27,854 nt of DNA from a virus: IMG/VR virus record IMGVR_UViG_3300025687_000240, positions 1 to 27,854 of that record; one strand, given 5' to 3'. Positions 1 through 6,818 of this stretch are shown in pieces. Positions within the stretch are counted from its first letter, which is position 1; every line of letters begins with the position of its first letter. The notes beneath the pieces are model-generated. The model made no database searches. It had not been told where the DNA came from and saw only the letters and a list, made by a program, of their open reading frames with translations. A program made the position numbers and the translations under genes.

Positions 1-158
1 CTTCTTTAAAATAATTATTGCCATATATAAAATAAGTAATTTATTAATTTATATATTTATTTACAAAACATAATAATAGAATACTTTTCTTTCTCTCTCA
101 CACTTGATTAGACCTTTCTCAATTAATCTACTTAAAACCTGTACTATCCTATGCCTAT
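1..158. repeat. Left copy of the terminal redundancy
   Basis: These 158 bases recur at 27697-27854 with a single mismatch (A at 32, C at 27728). The repeat starts exactly at the first base and ends exactly at the last base of the window, as expected when a circular or circularly permuted genome is assembled as a linear contig. It carries the start of the 72-codon gene that crosses the join, that gene's TATA box, and most of a winged-helix gene. A genuine short direct terminal repeat of the virion DNA is the alternative. Confidence 0.9.
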
Positions 159-255
159 TACCATAATCATATTTATTTAAATGTCTTAAGTATATCTGGG
201 AGGAGCTTAAACCATCTTCCTCCTTAAGAATGTCCATCACATTAAACTCATACAT
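61..255 (-). CDS. Small winged-helix DNA-binding protein
   Basis: This 64-residue protein looks like a minimal winged helix-turn-helix. It has a helix with SSSQIYLRHL, a second (recognition) helix around RHRIVQVLSRLIEKGLI (residues 35-51), and a short beta wing ending in VFYYYVL. The pattern is that of MarR/PadR-type archaeal regulators without effector domains. It sits between the MuF-like gene and a small virion-region gene, an unusual place for a regulator. A TATA box about 30 nt upstream of the ATG suggests a leaderless transcript of its own. Its role as a late-gene or autoregulator is inferred. The gene is cut by the contig end in the right terminal copy. Confidence 0.8.
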   Translation of the reverse strand: MYEFNVMDILKEEDGLSSSQIYLRHLNKYDYGNRHRIVQVLSRLIEKGLIKCERERKVFYYYVL

Positions 256-277
256 TTATAAATAATTTGGAATTACA

Positions 278-291
278 AATATATAAATATT
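278..291 (-). promoter_or_regulatory. Archaeal TATA box for the 64-aa winged-helix gene
   Basis: The minus strand reads ATATTTATATATTTG here, centred about 30 nt upstream of the ATG at 255. The spacing fits a leaderless or nearly leaderless archaeal mRNA. Confidence 0.55.
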
Positions 292-301
292 TTGTTACTC
301 A

Positions 302-1093
302 TCAATCATTTATTAAGATGCTGCACCTACAATTAGGGTGGGAATTTATAACTGGTAATGGTTGGTTAGGGTTACCAGCACCTTTTACTTGATAAACATT
401 TGGCTTACTTCTTGAGCCTTGATTCTTTCTACATATCTCAGCAACCTTCTTATCACCAGCAGTCCAATAAATATAAGTTTCAACTCCAAGCTCACGCATA
501 GTATTTAAAGTTCCTTCATTATGAGCTTTAACCATTTCTGTTCTAGCAATTGTATTTGCTCTACTCTTAGTAAATGATTTTACTTTCTTTTGTAAGTTAT
601 TAGATACTTCAGGAATACTTAAGCCTTGTTCCAAACCTTTAGCAATCTCTTGTTGTACAATGTCTGCTTGTCTATCAGTAATGTTTTTTAAATAAGTAAA
701 TTGTCTATTCTTAATTATTTCTAAAGCCTGATCATCTTGCACTTCACCAAACTTTACAAGTTCACCATTTTTAGTCTGCACACGTTTACTACCTTTCTCA
801 AAGGTATCGTCAAATAATGCACTTACAACCTCTGCAAAATTAAAAAATCTATTAGTCACTACAGCCAAATATTCCTGAAATAAATCTGATAAACCTTCAG
901 TTGCACCCTCTTTAACAATGGAATTAAATAACTCCTCATCATAAAGGTTATTGAATATAATTTTCTCATACTCTTTAATATTCTTCTTAATACCAAAGTA
1001 TTTTCTATTATCAATCCTACTTCTATTCCTCACATTAACTTCTTGCGCCCTATTACGTCTTATTTGAAGTTGTTCAATTGCTCTTCTTCTCAT
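302..1093 (-). CDS. MuF-like minor head (head morphogenesis) protein
   Basis: This 263-residue protein matches the Mu gpF-like minor head family, which joins the portal/procapsid and sometimes carries C-terminal effector activity. The diagnostic C-terminal element is present: RANTIARTEMVKAHNEG (about residues 179-195), then YIYWTAGDKKVAEICRKNQG, and finally HPNCRCSI at the end. The length is normal for the family. It begins 20 nt inside the end of the portal gene, in the usual order terminase, portal, MuF. No extra toxin domain is visible after the HPNCRC motif. Confidence 0.9.
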   Translation of the reverse strand: MRRRAIEQLQIRRNRAQEVNVRNRSRIDNRKYFGIKKNIKEYEKIIFNNLYDEELFNSIVKEGATEGLSDLFQEYLAVVTNRFFNFAEVVSALFDDTFEKGSKRVQTKNGELVKFGEVQDDQALEIIKNRQFTYLKNITDRQADIVQQEIAKGLEQGLSIPEVSNNLQKKVKSFTKSRANTIARTEMVKAHNEGTLNTMRELGVETYIYWTAGDKKVAEICRKNQGSRSKPNVYQVKGAGNPNQPLPVINSHPNCRCSILIND

Positions 1094-2414
1094 CCTTTAA
1101 CTTTTCAAAACTTGGTCCAGCACTTTGTTGTTGTGCTACTTCCCAATTAAATACTTCTGTTCCCTCAATCTCAGGTAAACCTAATTCTTGTCTCGCTTCA
1201 TTCAAAGTAATAATACCATTATTCCATCTTGATTGAATAGCAACCTCTTTTTCTTCAGGTAATATAATATCATATGTTCCAAACTTAAACTCGAATGTTC
1301 CTGTTAATTGTGGATTTTCTCTCATAAACTTCAACAACACACTTTTTAATAATGCAGTAAGTTTCATCTCAGGATCAGCCCTTGCAGTTTGGATTCTTAA
1401 GAAATAAGTTTGTTTAGCTTCTTTACTTGTAGCCCTATTAACATCTTGACTATGAATTAAGAACTCTGGTGCTAAAGGAATTGTTACTTTTCTTTTTAAG
1501 TATTCAATATAACCTTCCATATTAATATCTTTTCCACCATCAGATAAATCAACAGTCTGCCAATCTCCATTCATAATTAAATTATCATAATCAGCAGCAG
1601 CACTCATTTCTTTTGCTAAAGCTTGTAACTCTTGTTGTGCCATTGGTCTTTCACCATTAGCTGCATCAATCTTTTTAGTTAAAATCTTTTTTGGAATAGC
1701 TTTGTATTTACTAATAACAGCAATACTCCTTTCAATTGTTCTTAATATCTCTAAATCATTTAATATTGACGATACTGGAGATTTACCATAAGCTCCAAAT
1801 ACATTATTACCATTCTTAAAATGTAATAAATTCTCTTTAGGTATTTCTACCCCATAAACTTGGATAGGTCCTTGAGGTGTATTTAATACATAATTCTTAG
1901 CACTTTTAATTTGTGTTTGTTGACCTGTTAGAACTCTTTGAATATATCTTCTAACTTGATTTCTCCTATAATCATAATCAATATAAATATCCTCTCCATT
2001 AGTAAATGCTAAATATTTAATAACATTACCCTCTGAATCTCTTACAATCTCAATATATCCATTACCTACTGAAACATAATCTTCAAGTGCTGCCTCATAT
2101 GCCTGAACTAAACCAGTTCTTTCAACATAATCTTCAATAAACTTTCTTAATATTTCATTATTAGTTTCAATCTCATAACCATCACCTTTAATAAGATCAA
2201 CCATAGTTTTAGCTGATGCAAAAATTAATGAATCGTAAAGGTAAGCCTTCTTTGATTCTCTAAACTCTTCGTGAATAGTTCTAAACTTATTAGTGAAAAT
2301 ATCTTTACTAAATTTACTACTAGTTGATCCTGCTATTTCACCTTCTAATCTTTGAAATAGAGTAATGTTTTCTTTCGCTGCTGGTTTACCTAAAATTCTA
2401 TCAATAAACTTCAT
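1074..2414 (-). CDS. Portal protein
   Basis: This 446-residue protein occupies the portal position, between the large terminase and the MuF-like protein. Its composition fits the phage portal family: an N-terminal head region (residues 60-160), a central stem/clip region with the PLAPEFLIH and ATSKEAKQTYFLRIQTARADPE segments (about 313-350), and a C-terminal EARQELGLPE motif (about 403-412), which is common in portals. It forms the dodecameric DNA channel of the capsid vertex. A TATA box about 25 nt before the ATG overlaps the stop of the upstream gene, implying separate leaderless transcription. Confidence 0.88.
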   Translation of the reverse strand: MKFIDRILGKPAAKENITLFQRLEGEIAGSTSSKFSKDIFTNKFRTIHEEFRESKKAYLYDSLIFASAKTMVDLIKGDGYEIETNNEILRKFIEDYVERTGLVQAYEAALEDYVSVGNGYIEIVRDSEGNVIKYLAFTNGEDIYIDYDYRRNQVRRYIQRVLTGQQTQIKSAKNYVLNTPQGPIQVYGVEIPKENLLHFKNGNNVFGAYGKSPVSSILNDLEILRTIERSIAVISKYKAIPKKILTKKIDAANGERPMAQQELQALAKEMSAAADYDNLIMNGDWQTVDLSDGGKDINMEGYIEYLKRKVTIPLAPEFLIHSQDVNRATSKEAKQTYFLRIQTARADPEMKLTALLKSVLLKFMRENPQLTGTFEFKFGTYDIILPEEKEVAIQSRWNNGIITLNEARQELGLPEIEGTEVFNWEVAQQQSAGPSFEKLKDEKKSN

Positions 2415-2430
2415 ACTATTTTATAGAAAA

Positions 2431-2446
2431 ATTTATTTATAAATTT
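2431..2446 (-). promoter_or_regulatory. TATA box for the portal gene
   Basis: The minus strand reads AAATTTATAAATAAAT, about 25 nt upstream of the portal ATG at 2414. It overlaps the stop codon of the preceding 87-aa gene. Confidence 0.6.
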
Positions 2447-2708
2447 ATTTAGTTTCTTCCTTAGGAATAGGAATATGATTCTTCTTCATAAATTTAACAA
2501 TACTATCAAACCTACCTTTCATAATAACTTTCTCTTCGCCCATCTTCTTAATAGCATCATAGCTTTGTTTCTCTCGCTCTTCTAACATATCCAAAGACAT
2601 TTTAAAAGTATTATATAATGTCATAAAATCTTGGGGTGTATTGTAAACACTCTTGTCATAAACAACAATCTTCTCCTGCTCTTTTTTAATATCTAATTTA
2701 CTTTCCAT
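2445..2708 (-). CDS. Hypothetical protein between terminase and portal
   Basis: This is an 87-residue, highly charged protein not assigned to a family. Residues 30-60 (TFKMSLDMLEEREKQSYDAI) look helical and probably form a coiled coil. The C-terminus ends with PIPKEETK. It lies between the large terminase and portal genes, where tailed viruses often keep small packaging accessory proteins. It is preceded by a clear Shine-Dalgarno GGTGA six bases from the ATG, so unlike many genes here it has a leadered mRNA. Confidence 0.75.
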   Translation of the reverse strand: MESKLDIKKEQEKIVVYDKSVYNTPQDFMTLYNTFKMSLDMLEEREKQSYDAIKKMGEEKVIMKGRFDSIVKFMKKNHIPIPKEETK

Positions 2709-2711
2709 TTT

Positions 2712-2758
2712 GACTCACCTTTGTGATAAACTATTTACTATAATTAAATTTATAAATA
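2712..2758 (-). promoter_or_regulatory. Promoter and Shine-Dalgarno of the 87-aa gene
   Basis: The minus strand shows TATA box ATTTATAAATTT (2748-2759), then a leader with AAAGGTGAGTC immediately before AAAATG. GGTGA at 2715-2719 is a consensus archaeal Shine-Dalgarno. The 14 bases GGTGAGTCAAAATG are identical to those before the gene starting at 13017. Confidence 0.6.
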
Positions 2759-2761
2759 TTA

Positions 2762-3925
2762 TCATAACATTCTTGCAGTTGCAAAACTATACTCTCCGTC
2801 ATAAACATTATTAATCTTCTCATTCAAAGCATATCTAAAAGCATCTAATAAGTGATTATTAATATCAACAGGCTCATCTAATATTTTTTCATCCTTATTT
2901 ACTTTCCATTTATAGCCTTTAATCTCTTTAATTAAGTTCAAACTCTCTTTATGTATATGCACTTTATGTCTTTTAATCCAATCAATACCAGCTCTAATAC
3001 TTCCTTTTCCTTTACTACAACTATGAATATTAAAGCCTTGTAAGAATAACTCTTGTATTGTTTCAGGTCTAGAGTTATCAGCATAAATTGTATCATTAGG
3101 ACCTAAACCAATTTGTTTCATTAAATTACCTAGCTCGGGAGTTGTCATTTGAGACTTATATATTAATTCCTTAACATATATCTCATCATCATAAAAAACT
3201 ATTTGTATTAAAGCATTAGGGTCATTAAAACCAAAGTCCAAACCATAGTAAGTAATACCTTGTGGCATTTCGCCATCAAATAACTCCCAATTAGAATATA
3301 TTGTTGCCTCACTAACACCACGCTCACCTAAACCATAAATTCTCCAATAATTAACATCTAATTCTTTTAAACGCTCAATCTCTTTTACTTGTTCCTCAGG
3401 GAGAAATGGATTATCTAAATAAGTACTCTTAAAGAAATCACAATCATCTCTAGTTAATACATCATCGTATATCCAGTGAAACTCATCTGAAGGATTATAA
3501 TCAAGAACTATCTTTCCTGTTGTCCTAAACAATAACTGCTTAAATATTGGTTGTGGAACTTCGTTAGCCTCATTAATATACAAGTAATCTCTTTTAGCCC
3601 CTCTTATCTTCTGGTCGTCATCTAAGTTCCTAAACTCAATTAAGTTAGTTCCTAACTGGTAAGTCATATCAGATTTACTCAAACAATTAATATCAAATAA
3701 ATCTAGTTTCTTTAATATCTCAATAAAATCCCTAAATACAGTATTCTTAAGAGATGGCATTGTTTCCCTACAAACTGTTAATATTTTATTATCTTCTTGG
3801 TGTAATTTAACAATCCAAGCTAATACAATATTATAAGTCTTACCTGACCTAGTACCACCTTGAAACACATTTATCCTTTTATCTGAAGCTATAAACTGCT
3901 TAAATACTTTAGTTGTTTGAATCAT
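2762..3925 (-). CDS. terL: Terminase large subunit
   Basis: This packaging motor ATPase-nuclease has 387 residues. Walker A is GGTRSGKT (23-30), Walker B is LYINEA (115-120), and the RNase-H-like nuclease has its three expected acidic sites in GLDFGFNDP (Asp230), YADNSRPE (Asp283) and NHLLDAFRYA (Asp361). The start was set at the ATG at 3925, not the TTG two codons upstream, because a GGTGA Shine-Dalgarno (3932-3936) lies six bases before it. It overlaps the end of the small terminase gene. The subfamily, and so the packaging mode, cannot be decided by eye. Confidence 0.97.
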   Translation of the reverse strand: MIQTTKVFKQFIASDKRINVFQGGTRSGKTYNIVLAWIVKLHQEDNKILTVCRETMPSLKNTVFRDFIEILKKLDLFDINCLSKSDMTYQLGTNLIEFRNLDDDQKIRGAKRDYLYINEANEVPQPIFKQLLFRTTGKIVLDYNPSDEFHWIYDDVLTRDDCDFFKSTYLDNPFLPEEQVKEIERLKELDVNYWRIYGLGERGVSEATIYSNWELFDGEMPQGITYYGLDFGFNDPNALIQIVFYDDEIYVKELIYKSQMTTPELGNLMKQIGLGPNDTIYADNSRPETIQELFLQGFNIHSCSKGKGSIRAGIDWIKRHKVHIHKESLNLIKEIKGYKWKVNKDEKILDEPVDINNHLLDAFRYALNEKINNVYDGEYSFATARML

Positions 3926-4406
3926 CAGCAATCACCTGTCGTCTATCGTCTATAATTTGAACATTTAAAGTTTTTTGAGTGATGTCTGCTTGTAAATTAA
4001 TATTTTGAGTTACTGGAGCTTTTCTACCTGCTTTAATTAAGAAGTCAATAAACTTGTCTAAAACCCTTGTCATTAAATCAATAGCATCTTTCTTTTCTTT
4101 TTGTGAACTAGCTTTCTGTAATAATAACTGAGCCTCCCTAATCATTTTATCATATAATAACTCAATCTTTAACTCAATATTCTTTACATTTTCAGGAGGT
4201 ATTGATTTATATACCTGATCTAGTAAATTACTTATTGTTTGTCGTTTAATATTAATATTATGCTCAGCACCATACTTATCAGCTAAAGCCTGATGGTTTA
4301 CACTCATAGCATTCCCTTGTTGAACTAGCTTATTTAAACTCTCTAAAATAGCATATTTAATTTCTTTTTTTAAAGGTCCTCCTTTCCTTTTAACAATATC
4401 AGTCAT
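3909..4406 (-). CDS. terS: Terminase small subunit
   Basis: This 165-residue protein has the layout of small terminases: an N-terminal helix-turn-helix (about residues 10-65, with NHQALADKYG and IKRQTISNLL), a central coiled-coil oligomerisation part (75-120), and a disordered C-terminus. It recognises the packaging site and hands DNA to the large subunit, whose gene overlaps its 3' end. The upstream gap with a tandem 11-bp repeat is a candidate binding site. The assignment rests on position and architecture, not on a diagnostic motif. Confidence 0.8.
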   Translation of the reverse strand: MTDIVKRKGGPLKKEIKYAILESLNKLVQQGNAMSVNHQALADKYGAEHNINIKRQTISNLLDQVYKSIPPENVKNIELKIELLYDKMIREAQLLLQKASSQKEKKDAIDLMTRVLDKFIDFLIKAGRKAPVTQNINLQADITQKTLNVQIIDDRRQVIADDSNN

Positions 4407-4408
4407 TT

Positions 4409-4483
4409 TTAATCATAATTTTTATTATTTATCTTAATATTAATATTCTCTTTTAATTCTTCCAATTCTTCTCTTTTTTGCAT
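4409..4483 (-). CDS. Possible 24-aa peptide upstream of terS
   Basis: A 24-codon ATG-started frame rich in Glu, Lys and Asn begins MQKREELEELKEN. Its stop lies 2 nt before the terS ATG. A TAA in the same frame lies four codons upstream of the ATG, so it cannot be longer. No clear Shine-Dalgarno is visible. It could be a leader peptide coupled to terS, or chance. Confidence 0.25.
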   Translation of the reverse strand: MQKREELEELKENINIKINNKNYD

Positions 4484-4534
4484 ATAGCAATCTCTTTAAT
4501 ATCTTTCCTTACTTTTATCATCTTTAAAAATCCA

Positions 4535-4556
4535 ATGTCCAGTTAATGTCCAGTTA
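4535..4556. repeat. Tandem 11-bp direct repeat
   Basis: ATGTCCAGTTA occurs twice in perfect tandem (4535-4545 and 4546-4556). It lies between the terS gene and the TATA-like sequences upstream of it. Eleven-bp spacing puts both copies on the same face of the helix, as for a protein-binding site. Small terminase (pac-like) or a late-gene regulator are possible binders. Confidence 0.75.
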
Positions 4557-4562
4557 AGATAT

Positions 4563-4592
4563 TAAATTTATAGAATTATAGTTTATAAATGT
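4563..4592 (-). promoter_or_regulatory. TATA boxes upstream of the terminase operon
   Basis: The minus strand has CATTTATAAAC (about 4582-4592) and CTATAAATTT (about 4564-4573). Either would start transcription just upstream of or within the tandem repeat, giving a leader of about 100-150 nt before terS. Confidence 0.4.
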
Positions 4593-4599
4593 TTTGATT

Positions 4600-4848
4600 A
4601 TTGAGAGTTTTTGTGAAACTCCCATTTTAGCGTATGTACTTAATTATAATTTGGTAGGTTTTTCCTTACGTGAGAACACTACAAACTCTCGCCAGACCCT
4701 TGCTAATCGTCTTTGCCACCTTCTGTAACAGTAATCACCTTTCACAAGGACTTACCTGGTTTATCGGTACCTAATGTAAATGTTAATAAATGTATTGAAT
4801 TAAATGCTTAAAAATGATTATACTAAAACAATGCCCTTGTAGGGTATT
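4600..4848 (-). ncRNA. Candidate structured noncoding RNA or packaging-origin region
   Basis: No ORF fits this stretch. By hand count, 4681-4770 is about 46% GC, far above its neighbours. On the minus strand several hairpins can be drawn, 5' to 3': CCTT-GTGA-AAGG with a GNRA-type loop (4738-4749), AGAC/GTCU (4694-4712), GAGA/UCUC (4672-4690), and an 8-bp stem with one G-U pair and loop CACAA (4603-4623). GGUGG near 4720 can pair with CUACC near 4655 to close the middle two. A TATA box at 4864-4877 would start an RNA of about 240 nt. Another stem (4831-4847) lies at its 5' edge. No known RNA family was recognised. A DNA-level role such as a pac site or origin is equally open. Confidence 0.45.
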
Positions 4849-4863
4849 AATATATAAGAAAAA

Positions 4864-4877
4864 AATGTTTATAAACT
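4864..4877 (-). promoter_or_regulatory. TATA box driving the GC-rich noncoding region
   Basis: The minus strand reads AAGTTTATAAACAT, followed about 15 nt later by CTTATATATT. There is no ORF within 400 nt downstream, so the promoter would produce a noncoding transcript or a very long terminase leader. Confidence 0.45.
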
Positions 4878-5149
4878 TAATTACTTAAGTTTGTTTCGTT
4901 TTGGAAGAAACTACCATTAATGAATGGATTTGTACTATTAGTTATATTTTCAGGTTGACTAATATTAGTTCCTACTTTATATGATTTATTCTCTAGCTTA
5001 AAAGTTTCATTAACTTCTTCTGTAGTATTTTCAACAGTCTCTTCAGATTTACTATCATTAGGAATAAATACAATTAATGCTACTAATAATAATAATGCAA
5101 TAGTAATTACTCCAATTAGATATTTTCCTTTTATACTTTTTATATCCAT
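4877..5149 (-). CDS. Small membrane-anchored or secreted protein
   Basis: This 90-residue protein has positively charged residues followed by one hydrophobic segment (YLIGVITIALLLLVALIVFI, residues 10-29). A polar, Asn/Thr/Glu-rich tail with many N-x-S/T sequons (NTT, NET, NIT, NST, NGS, NET) would then lie outside the cell. It looks like a signal-anchored exported peptide and could be a client of the viral signal peptidase. A leaderless promoter lies about 28 nt upstream. The function is unknown. Confidence 0.75.
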   Translation of the reverse strand: MDIKSIKGKYLIGVITIALLLLVALIVFIPNDSKSEETVENTTEEVNETFKLENKSYKVGTNISQPENITNSTNPFINGSFFQNETNLSN

Positions 5150-5170
5150 ATAGTAATAATAAAATCTTTA

Positions 5171-5183
5171 CTTTATATATTTA
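5171..5183 (-). promoter_or_regulatory. TATA box for the membrane protein gene
   Basis: The minus strand reads AAATATATAAAGT, centred about 28 nt upstream of the ATG at 5149 and just after the stop of the preceding 44-aa ORF. Confidence 0.6.
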
Positions 5184-5184
5184 A

Positions 5185-5319
5185 TTATAACTCATTTATT
5201 AAATGCATAGCACTGTTTAACAATACATCTTTTTGATTTAAAGATAAATCGTTATACTCCAGACCTTTCTGATCTGCCATTTCTCTTGCAATAGCTCGTA
5301 TATGATTTATTCTTTCCAT
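5185..5319 (-). CDS. 44-aa hypothetical protein
   Basis: This short frame, starting MERINHIRAIAREMADQKG, is preceded by an archaeal TATA box about 28-30 nt before the ATG and ends just before the promoter of the next gene. The predicted protein is largely helical (RAIAREMADQ, DVLLNSAMHLINEL) and soluble. No family was recognised. The neat fit between two promoters supports it as a real monocistronic gene. Confidence 0.6.
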   Translation of the reverse strand: MERINHIRAIAREMADQKGLEYNDLSLNQKDVLLNSAMHLINEL

Positions 5320-5341
5320 ATAAACAATATATGTACTTTTA

Positions 5342-5354
5342 AGTTTATATACTT
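5342..5354 (-). promoter_or_regulatory. TATA box for the 44-aa gene
   Basis: The minus strand reads AAGTATATAAACTT, about 28 nt upstream of the ATG at 5319. Confidence 0.55.
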
Positions 5355-5371
5355 ATTTGATATTGTTACTA

Positions 5372-5611
5372 CTACTTCTTTTTATTAAACTTTATTAAAT
5401 CTAAATATTTTAATCCCTTTTCTTTCTCCAAAACTTTAAACTTAGTAAACTTATCATGACCACAATAAAAACAGATTTTCTTCAAACTTTGTCTCTTGTC
5501 AGCTATTTGTTCATAGGGAGATTTTTCTGGGTCTAACCTAACATTATAAGCTATTTGTTTATGACACTTCTTACATTCATAAATTAATAAATAATCTAAA
5601 TCTTTAAACAT
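5372..5611 (-). CDS. Small zinc-ribbon protein
   Basis: The 79 residues contain two Cys pairs, YECKKCHK near residue 13 and ICFYCGH near residue 48. This is the spacing of a zinc ribbon/knuckle, followed by a basic C-terminus (KGLKYLDLIKFNKKK). Such proteins bind nucleic acid or act in protein complexes. A leaderless TATA promoter lies about 27 nt upstream, so it is transcribed apart from the long operon upstream. The specific role is unknown. Confidence 0.75.
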   Translation of the reverse strand: MFKDLDYLLIYECKKCHKQIAYNVRLDPEKSPYEQIADKRQSLKKICFYCGHDKFTKFKVLEKEKGLKYLDLIKFNKKK

Positions 5612-5632
5612 AAAATAATAACTAATCTGAAG

Positions 5633-5644
5633 TTTTATATATCT
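5633..5644 (-). promoter_or_regulatory. TATA box for the zinc-ribbon gene
   Basis: The minus strand reads AGATATATAAAAC, about 27 nt upstream of the ATG at 5611. Confidence 0.55.
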
Positions 5645-5674
5645 AATTACAATAATTAATAAAAAATGTAAGAG

Positions 5675-5749
5675 TCATATAATATAAAAAAATAATGCCG
5701 ATGAATTAACTCCCCCTCCATAACTTAAATAATATATTTCTTTTTTCAT
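5675..5749 (-). pseudogene. Truncated PP-loop (PAPS-reductase-like) remnant
   Basis: A 24-codon frame begins three bases after the stop of the upstream gene and reads MKKEIYYLSYGGGVNSSALF before an early stop. SYGGGVNSSAL is the nucleotide-binding PP-loop that opens PAPS-reductase/adenine-nucleotide alpha-hydrolase family proteins, normally followed by about 200 residues. A T7 homopolymer follows the motif. Adding one base extends the frame only to about position 5647, so most of the gene has been deleted. It is probably a decaying cargo gene at the distal end of the operon. A functional micropeptide is less likely. Confidence 0.5.
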
Positions 5750-5752
5750 TCT

Positions 5753-6055
5753 TCAATTTCTTTTAAAAGTTCTAAAACAACTTTTTTTAACTTCTTCTTC
5801 TAAAATTAAATCATTATTCAATAAAACATATTTAGTTCCATTAATATATCTCATTTCAATTTTATTAAGTTCACTATATTGTTCACATAAACTTAATTCA
5901 TTTTCTTTATCAATCTCTTTTTCCATTTTGCAACTTTTACAAACTATTTTATCTTGCGTATTTTGACTATTAAATAAAATTAATAATAATTGTGAAATTG
6001 CAAACACAAAGATAAAGCCACCTATTATAAGTTTAATTTGTTTTTCCTTTTCCAT
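5753..6055 (-). CDS. Membrane protein with a Cys pair
   Basis: The 100 residues start with a basic patch and one transmembrane segment (LIIGGFIFVFAISQLLLILF, residues 9-28). A CKSCKMEKE motif follows at about residues 39-47, with further cysteines. It looks like a single-span protein with a small extracytoplasmic or cytoplasmic Cys-containing domain. It belongs to the string of small genes whose ATG follows TAATTGAAAA. The function is unknown. Confidence 0.7.
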   Translation of the reverse strand: MEKEKQIKLIIGGFIFVFAISQLLLILFNSQNTQDKIVCKSCKMEKEIDKENELSLCEQYSELNKIEMRYINGTKYVLLNNDLILEEEVKKSCFRTFKRN

Positions 6056-6058
6056 TTT

Positions 6059-6187
6059 TCAATTATTTGTAAATTCTTTTAATAGTTTAAAAAACTCTTC
6101 ATCTTCTAAGATGAATATTTCTTTTTTTTCTACATAATGAATATGTACTCCATTTTCCCCTATTTGTTTAAATTTGATAGTATTCAT
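6059..6187 (-). CDS. 42-aa hypothetical protein
   Basis: This short frame begins MNTIKFKQIGENGVHIHYV and ends in a helical KLLKEFTNN tail. Its ATG overlaps the upstream stop as ATGA and its stop lies 3 nt before the next ATG, so it fits tightly in the operon. The predicted fold is a beta hairpin followed by a helix. No family was recognised. Confidence 0.6.
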   Translation of the reverse strand: MNTIKFKQIGENGVHIHYVEKKEIFILEDEEFFKLLKEFTNN

Positions 6188-6390
6188 TTGTATTTTAATC
6201 TTGTAGCATTATGTTTTAAATCCCAAAGTGTGACTTCAACACAAGGATTGCCATATTTCTTTTTACAAATATCATAATCATTGTAAGTACAACTAATACT
6301 ATTATAATGTTTTTTATATTCACAAATATACTCACTACGCTCAGGAACATTCCCAGCACATATAAAAGTAATTTTATCATCTAACGTCAT
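6184..6390 (-). CDS. Small Cys-rich protein
   Basis: The 68 residues include five cysteines (FICAG, YICEYKK, ISCTYND, DICKKK, PCVEV), suggesting metal binding or disulphides. There is no signal peptide or membrane segment. It overlaps the next ORF by the ATGA sequence and starts after the conserved TAATTGAAAAATG junction. No recognised family. Confidence 0.65.
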   Translation of the reverse strand: MTLDDKITFICAGNVPERSEYICEYKKHYNSISCTYNDYDICKKKYGNPCVEVTLWDLKHNATRLKYK

Positions 6391-6397
6391 TTTTCAA

Positions 6398-6607
6398 TTA
6401 TTTAAAAGTTTTAAATCTTTTATCAAATTCTATTTTGCAATCTGTTTTATCATTCAAACTTAGAAAATCATAATCTTCTAAAAATCCTTCAAATTCAAAA
6501 CATCTTTTTTCCAATATTTTTAATATATGAATAATGATCTCTTTTTTATCTTTTGTAAGATTATCATAATTAAAACCTAAATTTAATATTTTATCTTCAT
6601 AATTCAT
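6398..6607 (-). CDS. 69-aa hypothetical protein
   Basis: A small, acidic, soluble and mostly helical protein: EDKILNLGFNYDNLTKDKKE, then a helix IIIHILKILEKRCFEFEGF. It lies in the small-gene string with the TAATTGAAAAATG start context. No family was recognised. Confidence 0.6.
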   Translation of the reverse strand: MNYEDKILNLGFNYDNLTKDKKEIIIHILKILEKRCFEFEGFLEDYDFLSLNDKTDCKIEFDKRFKTFK

Positions 6608-6614
6608 TTTTCAA

Positions 6615-6818
6615 TTATAAGTCAAACTCCATTCTTGAATCATCAACATCATATAATCCAATTTGTTTAACACATCTAAATATATCTCCCTCAAAAAATT
6701 CTTTTTCTTTCATAATATAATTTCTAAAGTATTCTTTAGCTTCATTGTCATTTTTAGCAGAAAATTCTATATCTTCTGCTGCGTTTAATAATATTTTATA
6801 TTTAGTCATTTTTCTCAT
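6615..6818 (-). CDS. 67-aa hypothetical protein
   Basis: This is a small beta-alpha-beta type protein with KYKILLNAAEDIEFSAKNDNEAKEYFRNYI and the C-terminus GLYDVDDSRMEFDL. Two starts are possible: ATG at 6818, or ATG at 6809, which overlaps the upstream stop as ATGACTAA and matches the usual junction style here. The pattern resembles many phage 'KYKILL...A.s.eEA..yf' proteins of unknown function. Confidence 0.6.
   Translation of the reverse strand: MRKMTKYKILLNAAEDIEFSAKNDNEAKEYFRNYIMKEKEFFEGDIFRCVKQIGLYDVDDSRMEFDL

Noticed and set aside
4640-4775. Similarity of GTGAAAGG and GCAAGG on the minus strand to conserved regions of RNase P RNA
   Set aside because: Only short words match. The stems expected around them (a CACC partner for GGTG) and the catalytic-domain elements are absent, so no RNase P call is made.
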